Origin: an uncultured Flavobacteriales bacterium
GTDB taxonomy: Bacteria > Bacteroidota > Bacteroidia > Flavobacteriales_D > Sanyastnellaceae
NCBI GenBank assembly: GCA_905478325.1
Contig: CAJQIB010000006.1
Coordinates: 1 to 38,607, forward strand
DNA: 38,607 nt
Direction of reading: 5' to 3'
The position numbers and the translations under genes are program-made. Below the pieces are notes generated by a model. The model did not search any database. It saw only the letters and a list, made by a program, of their open reading frames with translations, and had not been told where the DNA came from. This document shows positions 25,041-33,823 of this stretch, piece after piece (the first letter of the stretch is position 1; each line of letters opens with the position of its first letter).

Positions 25041-26273
25041 ATGAAAACAAATCCAACATCCCCTCAACGGGCTATTCTCCACCTTGATCTCGACACGTTT
25101 TTTGTGTCGGTCGAACGGCTCATGGACCGTCGCCTCAACGGCCAGCCCATTCTGATTGGCGGAACGGGCGATCGAGGTGTGGTTGCTGCCTGCAGCTATG
25201 AGACTCGAGCGTTTGGTGTCCACTCGGGAATGCCGATGCGGCAAGCCCGCTCCATGTGCCCCGAAGCGCTTGTGATTCGCGGGCACTCGAGCAACTACAT
25301 GAAGCACTCGGATTTGGTAACCGAAATTGTACGCGAAGCCGTCCCTGTTTGCGAGAAAACTTCCATCGATGAGTTTTATGCCGACCTCAGCGGCATGGAT
25401 CGGTTTTATGGCTGCTGGGATTTCTCACGTGAATTGCGGCAGAAAGTGATTCGCGAGACCGGGTTGCCCATTTCATTCGGCCTTAGCACGAGTAAAACGG
25501 TGAGTAAGGTCGCTACAGGGGAAGCCAAGCCCTCCGGGAACATCCGGGTCGATAGCGGCACCGAACGCCCCTTTCTCGGACCTCTTTCCATTCGGAAAAT
25601 TCCCCAGGTGGGAACCAAAACCTACCAAACGTTACGGAATCTAGGCGTTCGTCGCATCCATACCATCCAAGAGATGCCCGTGGAATTGATGGAGCAGGTC
25701 TTGGGTCAAAACGGCAGTGCCATTTGGCGAAAGTCCCATGGGATCGATACCAGTCCTGTGGTGGCTTTCAACGAGCGCAAGTCCATTTCTACAGAACGGA
25801 CCTTTGCCAAAGACACCACGGACATCGAAAAGCTTCGCGGGATTTTGATTGCCATGGCGGAAAATCTCGCCTACCAATTGCGGCGCGGCAACAAGCTCAC
25901 TGCTTGCATCTCGGTGAAAATTCGGTACGCCGATTTCGACACCCGCTCACTGCAATCCCGTATTGCGTATACCGCATCCGACCACATCCTGTTGCCCAAA
26001 ATCAAGGCGCTCTTCGAGCAGCTGTACGATCGCAGGGTGCAGGTTCGACTCATTGGCGTCCGATATACCAACCTCCTCGAAGGAGCCTGTCAAATGGATC
26101 TCTTCGAAGACACGGATGAGCGCTTGCACCTCTACCGCGCTTTAGACCGCATTCGCAACCAATATGGCGACCGCAGCATTGTCGCTGCCGCGGGCCTTGA
26201 AGCGCGTACCATCGGCCGTCCCAATCCTTTTAATGGAGAAGCGCCCTTGCTTCTTGCCAACCGTCATCAGTAA
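25041..26273 (+). CDS. Y-family DNA polymerase (DinB/Pol IV-like), damage-tolerance
   Basis: This translesion polymerase has 410 residues. The palm carboxylates are intact: Asp16 in LHLDLDTFF and Asp110-Glu111 in SIDEFYADLSG. The steric-gate position is Phe21, matching Phe13 of E. coli Pol IV. The finger region ACSYETRAFGVHSGMPMRQA is typical, and HhH and little-finger domains follow. A canonical beta-clamp-binding motif, QMDLF, lies at residues 351-355. Because the active site is intact, this is not an ImuB-type non-catalytic protein. It is the first gene of a three-gene operon, with 12 nt to the next gene and the predicted operator directly upstream. I assign the family firmly, but Pol IV versus Pol V subtype is uncertain. 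Confidence 0.93.
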   Translation: MKTNPTSPQRAILHLDLDTFFVSVERLMDRRLNGQPILIGGTGDRGVVAACSYETRAFGVHSGMPMRQARSMCPEALVIRGHSSNYMKHSDLVTEIVREAVPVCEKTSIDEFYADLSGMDRFYGCWDFSRELRQKVIRETGLPISFGLSTSKTVSKVATGEAKPSGNIRVDSGTERPFLGPLSIRKIPQVGTKTYQTLRNLGVRRIHTIQEMPVELMEQVLGQNGSAIWRKSHGIDTSPVVAFNERKSISTERTFAKDTTDIEKLRGILIAMAENLAYQLRRGNKLTACISVKIRYADFDTRSLQSRIAYTASDHILLPKIKALFEQLYDRRVQVRLIGVRYTNLLEGACQMDLFEDTDERLHLYRALDRIRNQYGDRSIVAAAGLEARTIGRPNPFNGEAPLLLANRHQ

Positions 26274-26285
26274 ATTCATCGCATC

Positions 26286-27116
26286 ATGTGTGGTCGCTAC
26301 GTCACCGTCTCTTCTGTTCAAGCCATCGAAAAACGCTTCAACGTGCAATCGACTCCCGAAGTCACCGCAGCTTGGCGTCCCAATGCCAACGTTTCTCACG
26401 GAGAACAGGCTCCTGTCATTGCCAGCGATGCTCCTCAAACACTTCAAATGCAGCAGTTCGGCTTTACACCGCGCTGGGCCAAGAAGCAGTTTTATATGAT
26501 CAATGCCCGATCCGAAGGAGACCACAACAAAGAGGACGATCCGCGCTACACGGGTGCCATGGGCATCATTCAAAAACCCATGTTTCGCCAATCCATCCGC
26601 GACCGGAGGTGCCTGATTCTCGCCGATGCTGTGATTGAAGGTCCCAAGCAGCAAAAACTCACCAAGCCCTACCTCGTCTATCCACGCAATGGTGTCAGAC
26701 CGTTTGCCATGGCGGGGATTTGGGACGAATGGGCAGATCCCAAAACCGGAGAAATCATTCGGTCGTTTGCCATCCTCACCACGGTGGCCAACACCCTCCT
26801 GCAAACCATCGGGCACCACCGCTCACCGGTGTTACTGCCAGAAGAAAACGAGCACGCTTGGCTCGACCTATCCACGCCCCTCGCAGACATTACGGCCATG
26901 CTCGGGCCATTTCCCAGTAATGCGTTCAACGCTTACCCCATTTCACCCGAAATCCGAGACCCCCGGGTCAACGGTTCCGATTTGCTGCAGCCCATTGGCC
27001 AACGCATTCACGTTGAACACGAATTCATGCTCCACCAGGAGCTCGAGCTGTTTGGCATGGGAGAGTCACGCGCGCGCAATCGCCGTTCTGGGGAACAAGG
27101 AGCGCTGTTCTCCTAA
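26286..27116 (+). CDS. SRAP (HMCES/YedK) family abasic-site DNA-protein crosslink protein
   Basis: SRAP proteins form a covalent thiazolidine link with abasic sites in single-stranded DNA and so shield them from cleavage and error-prone bypass. The protein has 276 residues. Catalytic Cys2 is present in MCGRY, which becomes N-terminal after Met removal. Asn73 in INARSEG, Glu118 in ADAVIEGPKQQ and His177 in GHHRSPVLL align with the YedK residues Asn75, Glu105 and His160. The gene lies 12 nt after the Y-family polymerase gene and 11 nt before the DnaE2-like gene, so the three are one operon. Placement of a base-loss shield between two bypass polymerases suggests a shared pathway. Confidence 0.93.
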   Translation: MCGRYVTVSSVQAIEKRFNVQSTPEVTAAWRPNANVSHGEQAPVIASDAPQTLQMQQFGFTPRWAKKQFYMINARSEGDHNKEDDPRYTGAMGIIQKPMFRQSIRDRRCLILADAVIEGPKQQKLTKPYLVYPRNGVRPFAMAGIWDEWADPKTGEIIRSFAILTTVANTLLQTIGHHRSPVLLPEENEHAWLDLSTPLADITAMLGPFPSNAFNAYPISPEIRDPRVNGSDLLQPIGQRIHVEHEFMLHQELELFGMGESRARNRRSGEQGALFS

Positions 27117-27127
27117 CCCGCAAATCG

Positions 27128-30100
27128 ATGCACTTGCACTGCCACTCGTGGTTTAGTCTACGCCATGGACTCATGCGGCCCGAAGAGCTCCTTGCCGAAG
27201 CGCAAGCGGTTGGGGTCACGGAACTGGCGTTGACCGACATCAACAACACTTCGGCCAACTGGGATTTTGTCCGACTGGCCCCGCGTTATGGAATTCGGCC
27301 CGTTTTGGGTACGGATTTTCGAAACAACGGGCACATGCAGTACATCGCTTTGGCTCACAACGTCGCCGGTTATCACGAACTCTGCGCGCACCTCTCACAG
27401 CACCTCCACTCGGGCACCCCCTTTCCTGACCGCGCCCCCGATTTTGCCCATGCCTCCGTGATCTATCCGTGGAGTACGACCAAGCACCTCGATTTACTGC
27501 CCCTGCGCGAACATGAATGGATTGGTGTGCGCCCATGGGAACAAGCTGAATTCCGAATCCTAGAAGGCAATCCCGCACGGCGATCACGCATTCCGTGGGA
27601 TAAATTGCTTGCGCTGCAAACGTTTACGTTTCGTCACAAGCGGGATTGGAATTGCCACCGTCTCTTGCGGGCAATTGACCACAACACCTTACTCAGTAAG
27701 CTTTCCATCGATGCCACCGGCCATGCCTATGACCGGTTGTTGGACGCAGCCAATCTTCACCAGGCATTCGCAGAACGCCCCGAGTGGATTCAGCGGTCCA
27801 AAGCGCTTCTGAGTCAATGCACCATCGCATTGCCTGAACCGGAAGCTGGGCGGATGCACAACAACCAGCACACCTATACCGAAAGCGAAGAGGGGGATGA
27901 ATCTCTGATCCGTAGCCTGTGTGCTGAAGGGCTTGCTTACCGGTATCCCGATCATGAGGAGGCCGTTTTGGAACGGATGGAGAATGAGCTTCATATCATT
28001 CAAAAGCAAGGCTATCTCGCCTATTTCTTGATCAATTGGGACATCACCAGTTATGCCAGAAGTAAGGGGTATTTCTATGTCGGCCGAGGAAGTGGAGCCA
28101 ACAGCTTGGTGGCCTATCTCCTGCGCATCACCGATGTGGACCCCATCGAATTGGATCTGTACTTCGAACGGTTCATCAACCTCTACCGGACGAATCCCCC
28201 CGACTTTGACATTGATTTCTCCTGGACCGACCGGGATGACGTTACCCGGTACATTTTCGAGCGCTTTGACCACGTCGCCCTCGTCGGCGCATACAGCACC
28301 TTTCAACACCGCGCCATCGTCCGAGAATTGGGCAAGGTCTTCGGCCTTCCAAAGCATGAAATCGACGCCCTTGCCGACGGGAAATTCAACCCCAATCAAC
28401 TCAGCGAGATGGCCCAATATGTCGTGCGTTATTCCGGCCACCTCCGGGAGTTTCCCAACGCACTGACGGTCCATTCGTGTGGCATTCTGATTGCTGAACA
28501 TCCCATCCATCACTACGGCGGCACATTCATGCCCCCCAAGGGGTTCCCGACCACCCAATTCGATATGGTCGTGGCGGAAGACGTGGGGCTTTTCAAGTTT
28601 GATATTCTGAGTCAGCGGGGACTCGGAAAGATCCGGGACACCTTGGACCTCATCGCTGTCCACTCGCCGGCCGTTGTCGCGTCCCTCGACATCCACGACA
28701 TGCAGCGGTTCAAAGCCGACCCCAAAATTCAACACTTGCTGCGCGAAGCGCTGGCCGTCGGCTGTTTTTATGTCGAATCGCCCGCCATGCGGATGCTCAT
28801 GCGCAAGTTACAAGTCGATACCTATCTGGGATTGGTTGCCGCCAGTTCCGTCATCCGACCTGGTGTTTCCAAAAGTGGCATGATGCGCACCTACATCGAA
28901 CGGCACCGGGATCCCAAACGGCGAAAAGAAGCCCACCCCGTCCTTCTGAAGTTGATGCCGGAAACCTATGGTGTGATGGTCTATCAAGAAGACGTGATCA
29001 AGGTGGCCCACCACTTCGCTGGGCTCGATCTCGGGGAAGCCGATGTCTTGCGACGCGGTATGAGCGGGAAGTTTCGATCGCGGGACGAGTTTGCAAAAGC
29101 CCGAGACACCTTCATTGAAAAGGCTGTGGAACGCGGCCGGCCGACTTCCTTGGTTCATGAAGTCTGGGACCAAGTGGAAAGCTTTGCCGGGTACGCCTTT
29201 GCCAAAGGCCATTCGGCTTCTTACGCCGTTGAGAGCTATCAAAGTCTCTTCCTCAAGGCCCACTGGCCCCTGGAGTACATGACGGCTTGCATCAACAATT
29301 TCGGGGGGTTCTATCGCACCGAGTTTTATGTGCATGAAGCGCGTATGGTCGGCGCCCGCATGGAGGAGCCGTGCATCAACCGAGGCCACTGGGAAGCCAC
29401 CGTTTACGCCTCTGAACTCCGAATCTTTCTGGGCTTCAACCTCGTGCGCGGGGTCGAGGCGCAAACGGTCGAGGCGGTGATGCGAAATCGTGCGCAATGT
29501 GGTCCGTTCGCTTCACTGGAAGACGCCATTGAACGGCTTGGGTTGGGATTGGAGCAATGCTTGCTTCTGATCCGTTGTGGCGGATTTCGGTTTACGGACT
29601 TGAGCAAACAGCAACTGCTGTGGGAGGCCCATTTTTTGCTTGGGCACCGATCACGCTCCGCCCCCGAAATCACGCTGTTCGCTCCCGAAGCACGACGCTT
29701 CACACTGCCCGCTTTGGAATCGGGGATACTCGAAGATGCCTTCGATCAAATCGAGTTGTTTGGCTTTCCCTTGGTTTCGCCCTTTCTACTGCTCACTGAA
29801 GAGGCGCAAGCAGTGGCGCAACGCAGTGTGAGAAGCGACGCGTTATCTGATTGCATTGGACAAACGGTAGAAGTCGTCGGGTACCTCGTTACGGTCAAGG
29901 AAACAGCCACATCGAAAGGAGACCGGATGTGTTTTGGGTGCTTTGTCGACCGAGAAGGTGCTTGGCTCGACACGGTGCACTTTCCTCCCTCACTGCGCAC
30001 CTATGGGTTTCGAGGCAAAGGCATCTATCGGATTCGCGGTCCCGTACGTGAGGAGTACGGTTGCTACCACGTCGAGGCGTTGTGGATGGAAAAGCTCGCT

Positions 30101-30247
30101 TACATCCCCGATCCACGCTACGCCGAGGGTGGATTGCCCGGTCGTGACGCACGACCTACCAATGCCTCTTCAAAGCGTCGTCCCACCATGCGAGCCAATA
30201 GCAGTGGCGGCCAACTCAAACGGCAAATGCAGTCCAAATCTCGCTAG
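27128..30247 (+). CDS. DnaE2-like error-prone C-family DNA polymerase
   Basis: The protein has 1039 residues, shorter than replicative DnaE (about 1160) and typical of DnaE2. The PHP domain starts immediately at MHLHCHSWFSLRHG. The palm carboxylates are intact: Asp361 and Asp363 in PPDFDIDFSW, and Asp492 in LFKFDILSQRGLG. GRGSGANSLVAYLL and SYAVESYQSLFLKAHWPLEYM are family-typical. A helix-hairpin-helix region and a C-terminal OB-fold (TVEVVGYLVTVKETATSKGD) follow. QIELF at residues 874-878 resembles a beta-clamp-binding motif. DnaE2 proteins extend past lesions inserted by a Y-family partner. Here the partner is encoded two genes upstream. The gene is convergent with the TonB receptor gene, 21 nt apart. 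Confidence 0.92.
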   Translation: MHLHCHSWFSLRHGLMRPEELLAEAQAVGVTELALTDINNTSANWDFVRLAPRYGIRPVLGTDFRNNGHMQYIALAHNVAGYHELCAHLSQHLHSGTPFPDRAPDFAHASVIYPWSTTKHLDLLPLREHEWIGVRPWEQAEFRILEGNPARRSRIPWDKLLALQTFTFRHKRDWNCHRLLRAIDHNTLLSKLSIDATGHAYDRLLDAANLHQAFAERPEWIQRSKALLSQCTIALPEPEAGRMHNNQHTYTESEEGDESLIRSLCAEGLAYRYPDHEEAVLERMENELHIIQKQGYLAYFLINWDITSYARSKGYFYVGRGSGANSLVAYLLRITDVDPIELDLYFERFINLYRTNPPDFDIDFSWTDRDDVTRYIFERFDHVALVGAYSTFQHRAIVRELGKVFGLPKHEIDALADGKFNPNQLSEMAQYVVRYSGHLREFPNALTVHSCGILIAEHPIHHYGGTFMPPKGFPTTQFDMVVAEDVGLFKFDILSQRGLGKIRDTLDLIAVHSPAVVASLDIHDMQRFKADPKIQHLLREALAVGCFYVESPAMRMLMRKLQVDTYLGLVAASSVIRPGVSKSGMMRTYIERHRDPKRRKEAHPVLLKLMPETYGVMVYQEDVIKVAHHFAGLDLGEADVLRRGMSGKFRSRDEFAKARDTFIEKAVERGRPTSLVHEVWDQVESFAGYAFAKGHSASYAVESYQSLFLKAHWPLEYMTACINNFGGFYRTEFYVHEARMVGARMEEPCINRGHWEATVYASELRIFLGFNLVRGVEAQTVEAVMRNRAQCGPFASLEDAIERLGLGLEQCLLLIRCGGFRFTDLSKQQLLWEAHFLLGHRSRSAPEITLFAPEARRFTLPALESGILEDAFDQIELFGFPLVSPFLLLTEEAQAVAQRSVRSDALSDCIGQTVEVVGYLVTVKETATSKGDRMCFGCFVDREGAWLDTVHFPPSLRTYGFRGKGIYRIRGPVREEYGCYHVEALWMEKLAYIPDPRYAEGGLPGRDARPTNASSKRRPTMRANSSGGQLKRQMQSKSR

Positions 30248-30268
30248 GAGACCGGCTCCCTGTTCGCA

Positions 30269-32623
30269 TTAATTCGATGAAGGTGGCAGGATGTTCCAGC
30301 GCAATCCCGCGTAGAGCATCCGTCCAAAGATCGGTGCGTAAACCAAACTGGCATCAAAGTACTGGTTGAAATCACTGGCCGAAACCGGTGAGTCATCATA
30401 AACCGCTCCAATGATCGGACGGTCTTGCTTGTAATTCAAAGCATTCTCAACACCCGCATAGAACGAAAATGACGGGGAAAATTGACGCGTAGCCTGCAAA
30501 TTCAATTGAGTAAAACCCGGTGCCTCGCCTGGACGTTGAAACAATTCCGGGTTCTTCTCCGTTCCTGGCAATCGCTGCGCGCCTACCCATTGAAACGTTG
30601 CATCTGCGAGCCACTGGCTCTGCTTTTCTGAGAGCGCCGAAGCATAGCTCCATTGAACAAATGAGCGGTGTTTTGAGACAAAGGGGTCCTGTGTAGGGTT
30701 CCCAGAGGCCCGATCTGTTTGAGCGTCGACCCAACGATAGGCAATGCGCAAATCAACCCGGCGGTGCACATCCCAATTGAATTCGGCCTGAGCGGATCGG
30801 GCAAAGGACTCGCCATTCAAATTGTACAGTCGAATCTGCTGGGCATCCGCATCGAGATCCACCACCACCTTATTCTCAAACCACGTATTGTATACGTCCA
30901 GCGCGAGGGACGCGTCACGATAATTCAACCGAAATTTACTGGTCAAATTCAGTCCGGCGTTCGTCGCAATTTCAGGCTGGAAATCACCGTATACATCGAC
31001 ATTCCATGTTCGCTGACTCGCCCATGAGCCCAGTTGTTCCATGTAGGGATTCGGCGTTCTGAAGCCACGTCCAGCAGCCAATTTGAGCGATGTGTTTTCG
31101 GTAGCGCTCCAACGAGCGTGCAATCGAGGACTCCAAAATCCACCGAACACATTGTGCTGATCATACCGCACTCCAGCCACCACGCTCAAACGGTCCGCAT
31201 GGTTCAAGGTGAATTCGAAAAAAGCGCCAGGAACGACCTCATCCCGCTGTTGGGAAACGCTCAACGTATCTAATTGTACCTTCTCGTCAAACTGATCTGA
31301 AACAAAGCTGACCCCTGTCGTGAACGCGCGATTGGTGTTGCCCAGAATTCCTGAGTACAAAACATTTCCTCGGAAAAATCGCTCGCTGCCCGTGTACTTC
31401 TGACGACCAAACTGGTGCGCATGTTGGTGATCTGAATACACAAACTGGGCTCCAATGCTTCTCCATTCGGCATCTGGGAAAACAAACCCTGTTTTCGCTG
31501 AAACCTCCATCCTGTCAATGGCCGTAACAGCCGACCACCCCGAATCTGATGGTGATGCCAGCATGTCCATGACGCCTGACCAAGGCATGTCTTGATCAAA
31601 AGCAGCGACCTGTCCGGCAGCGGATTCCGTCTGGATCCAATTCACAGCATATTCGCCACGAATTCCACGATCACCGATGAACTTCCATTCGCTACGCCCG
31701 ATATAGTTTCGCTTCAGTGGACCATCTAAAAATCCGTCAGAATTCCGATCGTTCAACTGGTCGTTGCGCACAGCATGCGTCAAAAGAGTCGTACTCCATC
31801 TCCGGCTAATTCGATGTTTGCTCACATGGTTCCACTCCAATCGTCCCGCAGCATTTCCGTAAATGTTGACATGAAGCGGGTCTGCATTTTCCGGATTCTT
31901 CAATGCTACATTGATCTGACCTGTCATGCTCTCGTATCCTTGAGTCACCGTTCCAGCGCCCTTGCTGATATGGATTTCATGGATCCAATCACCGGGAATG
32001 AACATCAATCCTTGAAGGACATTCAATCCACGGGGTCCTGGCAGGTTGTCAACTTGTATTTGGCTGTACTTGCCGTCGAGCCCCAACATACGGATCTGCC
32101 GTGTACCCGTCACAGCATCGGTAAACGAGGCATCCACAGATGCGTTGGTCTCGAAGGCTTCGGATAAATTGCAGCACGCTGCTTTTGTCAATTCCTTTCG
32201 GTTCAACGATTGAATGTTGAGCGGATTTAAAAGCGATATCTGCGTTGCGCTTCTTTCGGCAGTCACTTCTGCAGAGCCTAAACTCACTCCAGAATCCAGT
32301 GGAATATCGACATATGATTGGCCTGAATAAACCAGCCCTGCCGTTTGGTACCCCACCATACTGACCAAAAGGGTGTCTCCTAAATAAGATGAGACGATCT
32401 TAAAAAAACCAAAGCCATCACTGATTTCAACATTTTCTGGCGCACTAGACCAACGGACATACGCCCCGGGCAATGAAACATATTCCGGTTCATGCACCCC
32501 GCCTTTCTCAAGATCATGGCCTTCATGCGACTCGTAAAGAACTTTCCCCCGAAGGTTGTTCGTCTGTGCAAAAGCTGCAGTACCCAACCCGAAAATCAGT
32601 ACCGCCAAATAGCAAATTTTCAT
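30269..32623 (-). CDS. TonB-dependent outer-membrane receptor, probably metal-related
   Basis: From the ATG at 32623 the protein has 784 residues and a clean signal peptide (MKICYLAVLIFGLGTAAFAQ). A CarboxypepD-reg-like domain follows (NNLRGKVLYESH to about residue 100). The plug carries LTKAACCNLSEAFETNASVD and TGTRQIRMLGLDGKYSQI; the CC pair in the plug is typical of receptors found beside HMA-domain proteins. The barrel ends in a terminal aromatic-rich strand (GRMLYAGLRWNI). Ligand is inferred to be a metal such as copper, from the neighbour only. Its start is 4 nt after the stop of the HMA protein gene, so both are one transcript. An ATG-less upstream extension of the frame overlaps that gene and is rejected. 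Confidence 0.88.
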   Translation of the reverse strand: MKICYLAVLIFGLGTAAFAQTNNLRGKVLYESHEGHDLEKGGVHEPEYVSLPGAYVRWSSAPENVEISDGFGFFKIVSSYLGDTLLVSMVGYQTAGLVYSGQSYVDIPLDSGVSLGSAEVTAERSATQISLLNPLNIQSLNRKELTKAACCNLSEAFETNASVDASFTDAVTGTRQIRMLGLDGKYSQIQVDNLPGPRGLNVLQGLMFIPGDWIHEIHISKGAGTVTQGYESMTGQINVALKNPENADPLHVNIYGNAAGRLEWNHVSKHRISRRWSTTLLTHAVRNDQLNDRNSDGFLDGPLKRNYIGRSEWKFIGDRGIRGEYAVNWIQTESAAGQVAAFDQDMPWSGVMDMLASPSDSGWSAVTAIDRMEVSAKTGFVFPDAEWRSIGAQFVYSDHQHAHQFGRQKYTGSERFFRGNVLYSGILGNTNRAFTTGVSFVSDQFDEKVQLDTLSVSQQRDEVVPGAFFEFTLNHADRLSVVAGVRYDQHNVFGGFWSPRLHARWSATENTSLKLAAGRGFRTPNPYMEQLGSWASQRTWNVDVYGDFQPEIATNAGLNLTSKFRLNYRDASLALDVYNTWFENKVVVDLDADAQQIRLYNLNGESFARSAQAEFNWDVHRRVDLRIAYRWVDAQTDRASGNPTQDPFVSKHRSFVQWSYASALSEKQSQWLADATFQWVGAQRLPGTEKNPELFQRPGEAPGFTQLNLQATRQFSPSFSFYAGVENALNYKQDRPIIGAVYDDSPVSASDFNQYFDASLVYAPIFGRMLYAGLRWNILPPSSN

Positions 32624-32627
32624 ACGA

Positions 32628-32987
32628 TCAATGGTCGTGGTCTTGGCCCTCAGAACCACATGATGCTCCTTCTCTGTATTTACAGCACCCGTGCAATCCA
32701 GCATATTCTTGATCCGTCGCTTTCACTATATCCGTATCGTGTCCTGCTCTGGCAGCAACCGCGTGCAATTGTTCCACAGAAAATTTATCCGTTTTGTACG
32801 CTACGGTCAACTTCTTGGTCTCAAGATTCCAATCTACATTGAGAATGCCCGGCAAGTCGTAAGCCTTTTCTATGCGCGTTTCGCACATGCCACAAACACC
32901 GTCTACGTTGAACGTGAGCTCTGCTTTTTTCTGTCCGAATGCGGCACATGAAAAACAGAATAAACTGAGTGCGATGAAATATTTCAT
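32628..32987 (-). CDS. Secreted heavy-metal-associated (HMA) domain protein
   Basis: From the ATG at 32987 the protein has 119 residues; a longer frame to 33041 adds 18 residues ahead of the signal peptide and is unlikely. The signal peptide is MKYFIALSLFCFSCAAFGQ. The ferredoxin-like HMA fold carries VCGMCETRIE with Cys32 and Cys35, a CxxC metal site. The C-terminus adds more potential ligands: HGCCKYREGASCGSEGQDHDH contains four Cys and several His (C-terminal 21 residues, given by its parts HGCC, ASCGS and HDH). It probably binds copper or a similar metal in the periplasm and hands it to, or takes it from, the TonB system encoded next. An imperfect -7 box, TACTTTAG, lies 4 nt before the ATG. 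Confidence 0.85.
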   Translation of the reverse strand: MKYFIALSLFCFSCAAFGQKKAELTFNVDGVCGMCETRIEKAYDLPGILNVDWNLETKKLTVAYKTDKFSVEQLHAVAARAGHDTDIVKATDQEYAGLHGCCKYREGASCGSEGQDHDH

Positions 32988-33063
32988 TTTGCTAAAGTAC
33001 GAATAGACTGCTCTATTTGCTTCTAAAGGGTTGGCCAACAATTTAAAACAACCCCGATTGAGC

Positions 33064-33816
33064 CTACTTCTTGCTCTTAACCGCGGCGCTCATGAAGTCG
33101 CGATTCATGCGCGCTATGTTGCTTAAATCAATGCCCTTGGGACACTCCACAGCACAAGCACCCGTATTCGTGCAGTTTCCGAAGCCTTCCTTATCCATCT
33201 GCTCCACCATGCGCTGAACACGTGATTCCCTTTCAGGCTGGCCTTGAGGTAAGAGCGCAAATTGAGAGACTTTCGCGGACACAAAGAGCATCGCTGAAGC
33301 ATTCTTGCACGAAGCAACGCATGCTCCACAACCAATGCATGTCGCCGCACTAAACGCGTCATCAGCTTGTTCCTTCGGAACGGGAATCGCATTGGCATCA
33401 ATCGTGTTGCCCGAGGTGTTGACAGAGATGTACCCCCCCGCTTGAATGACCCGGTCAAAAGCACTCCGATCGACCGTTAAATCCTTGATCACTGGAAACG
33501 CTTGTGCTCGCCAAGGTTCAATGGCAATGGTATCTCCATCATTGAATGAACGCATGTGCAACTGGCACGTAGTGACCCCTCGGCCTGGACCATGCGCTTC
33601 ACCGTTGATGAACATGGAACACATTCCGCAAATGCCTTCACGGCAATCGTGATCAAACGCAACCGGCTCTCCGCCAGCGCGAATAATCTGGTCGTTGAGC
33701 ATGTCCATCATTTCGAGGAACGACATGTCCGGAGACACCCCTTCCAATGCATGCGTGTCCATGTGTCCTGTCGCTTCCGGGCCGTCTTGGCGCCAAACTT
33801 TCAATGTCAGATTCAT
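33064..33816 (-). CDS. sdhB: Succinate dehydrogenase/fumarate reductase iron-sulfur subunit
   Basis: SdhB carries electrons from the flavin in SdhA to the membrane quinone site through three Fe-S clusters. The protein has 250 residues. The 2Fe-2S ligands are in CREGICGMC (Cys58, Cys63, Cys66) with a further Cys in TTCQLH. The 4Fe-4S and 3Fe-4S ligands are in [13 protein letters not shown] and [14 protein letters not shown]. It is the last gene of sdhCAB, 7 nt after sdhA, and sits on the cytoplasmic side of the inner membrane. The long insertion between the two cluster domains fits the Bacteroidota type. Confidence 0.95.
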   Translation of the reverse strand: MNLTLKVWRQDGPEATGHMDTHALEGVSPDMSFLEMMDMLNDQIIRAGGEPVAFDHDCREGICGMCSMFINGEAHGPGRGVTTCQLHMRSFNDGDTIAIEPWRAQAFPVIKDLTVDRSAFDRVIQAGGYISVNTSGNTIDANAIPVPKEQADDAFSAATCIGCGACVASCKNASAMLFVSAKVSQFALLPQGQPERESRVQRMVEQMDKEGFGNCTNTGACAVECPKGIDLSNIARMNRDFMSAAVKSKK

Positions 33817-33823
33817 GACCTTC

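Noticed and set aside
30248-30268. GGAG/CTCC stem between the convergent DnaE2-like and TonB genes
   Set aside because: Only four pairs and no T tract.
32608-32615. TAGCAAAT inside the start of the TonB receptor gene
   Set aside because: Only one arm is present and it lies in a signal-peptide coding region.
32988-32993. TAGCAA half-site before the HMA gene as a repressor operator
   Set aside because: The opposite arm at N7 spacing (TCTATT) does not match TTGCTA; a lone 6-mer is expected by chance.
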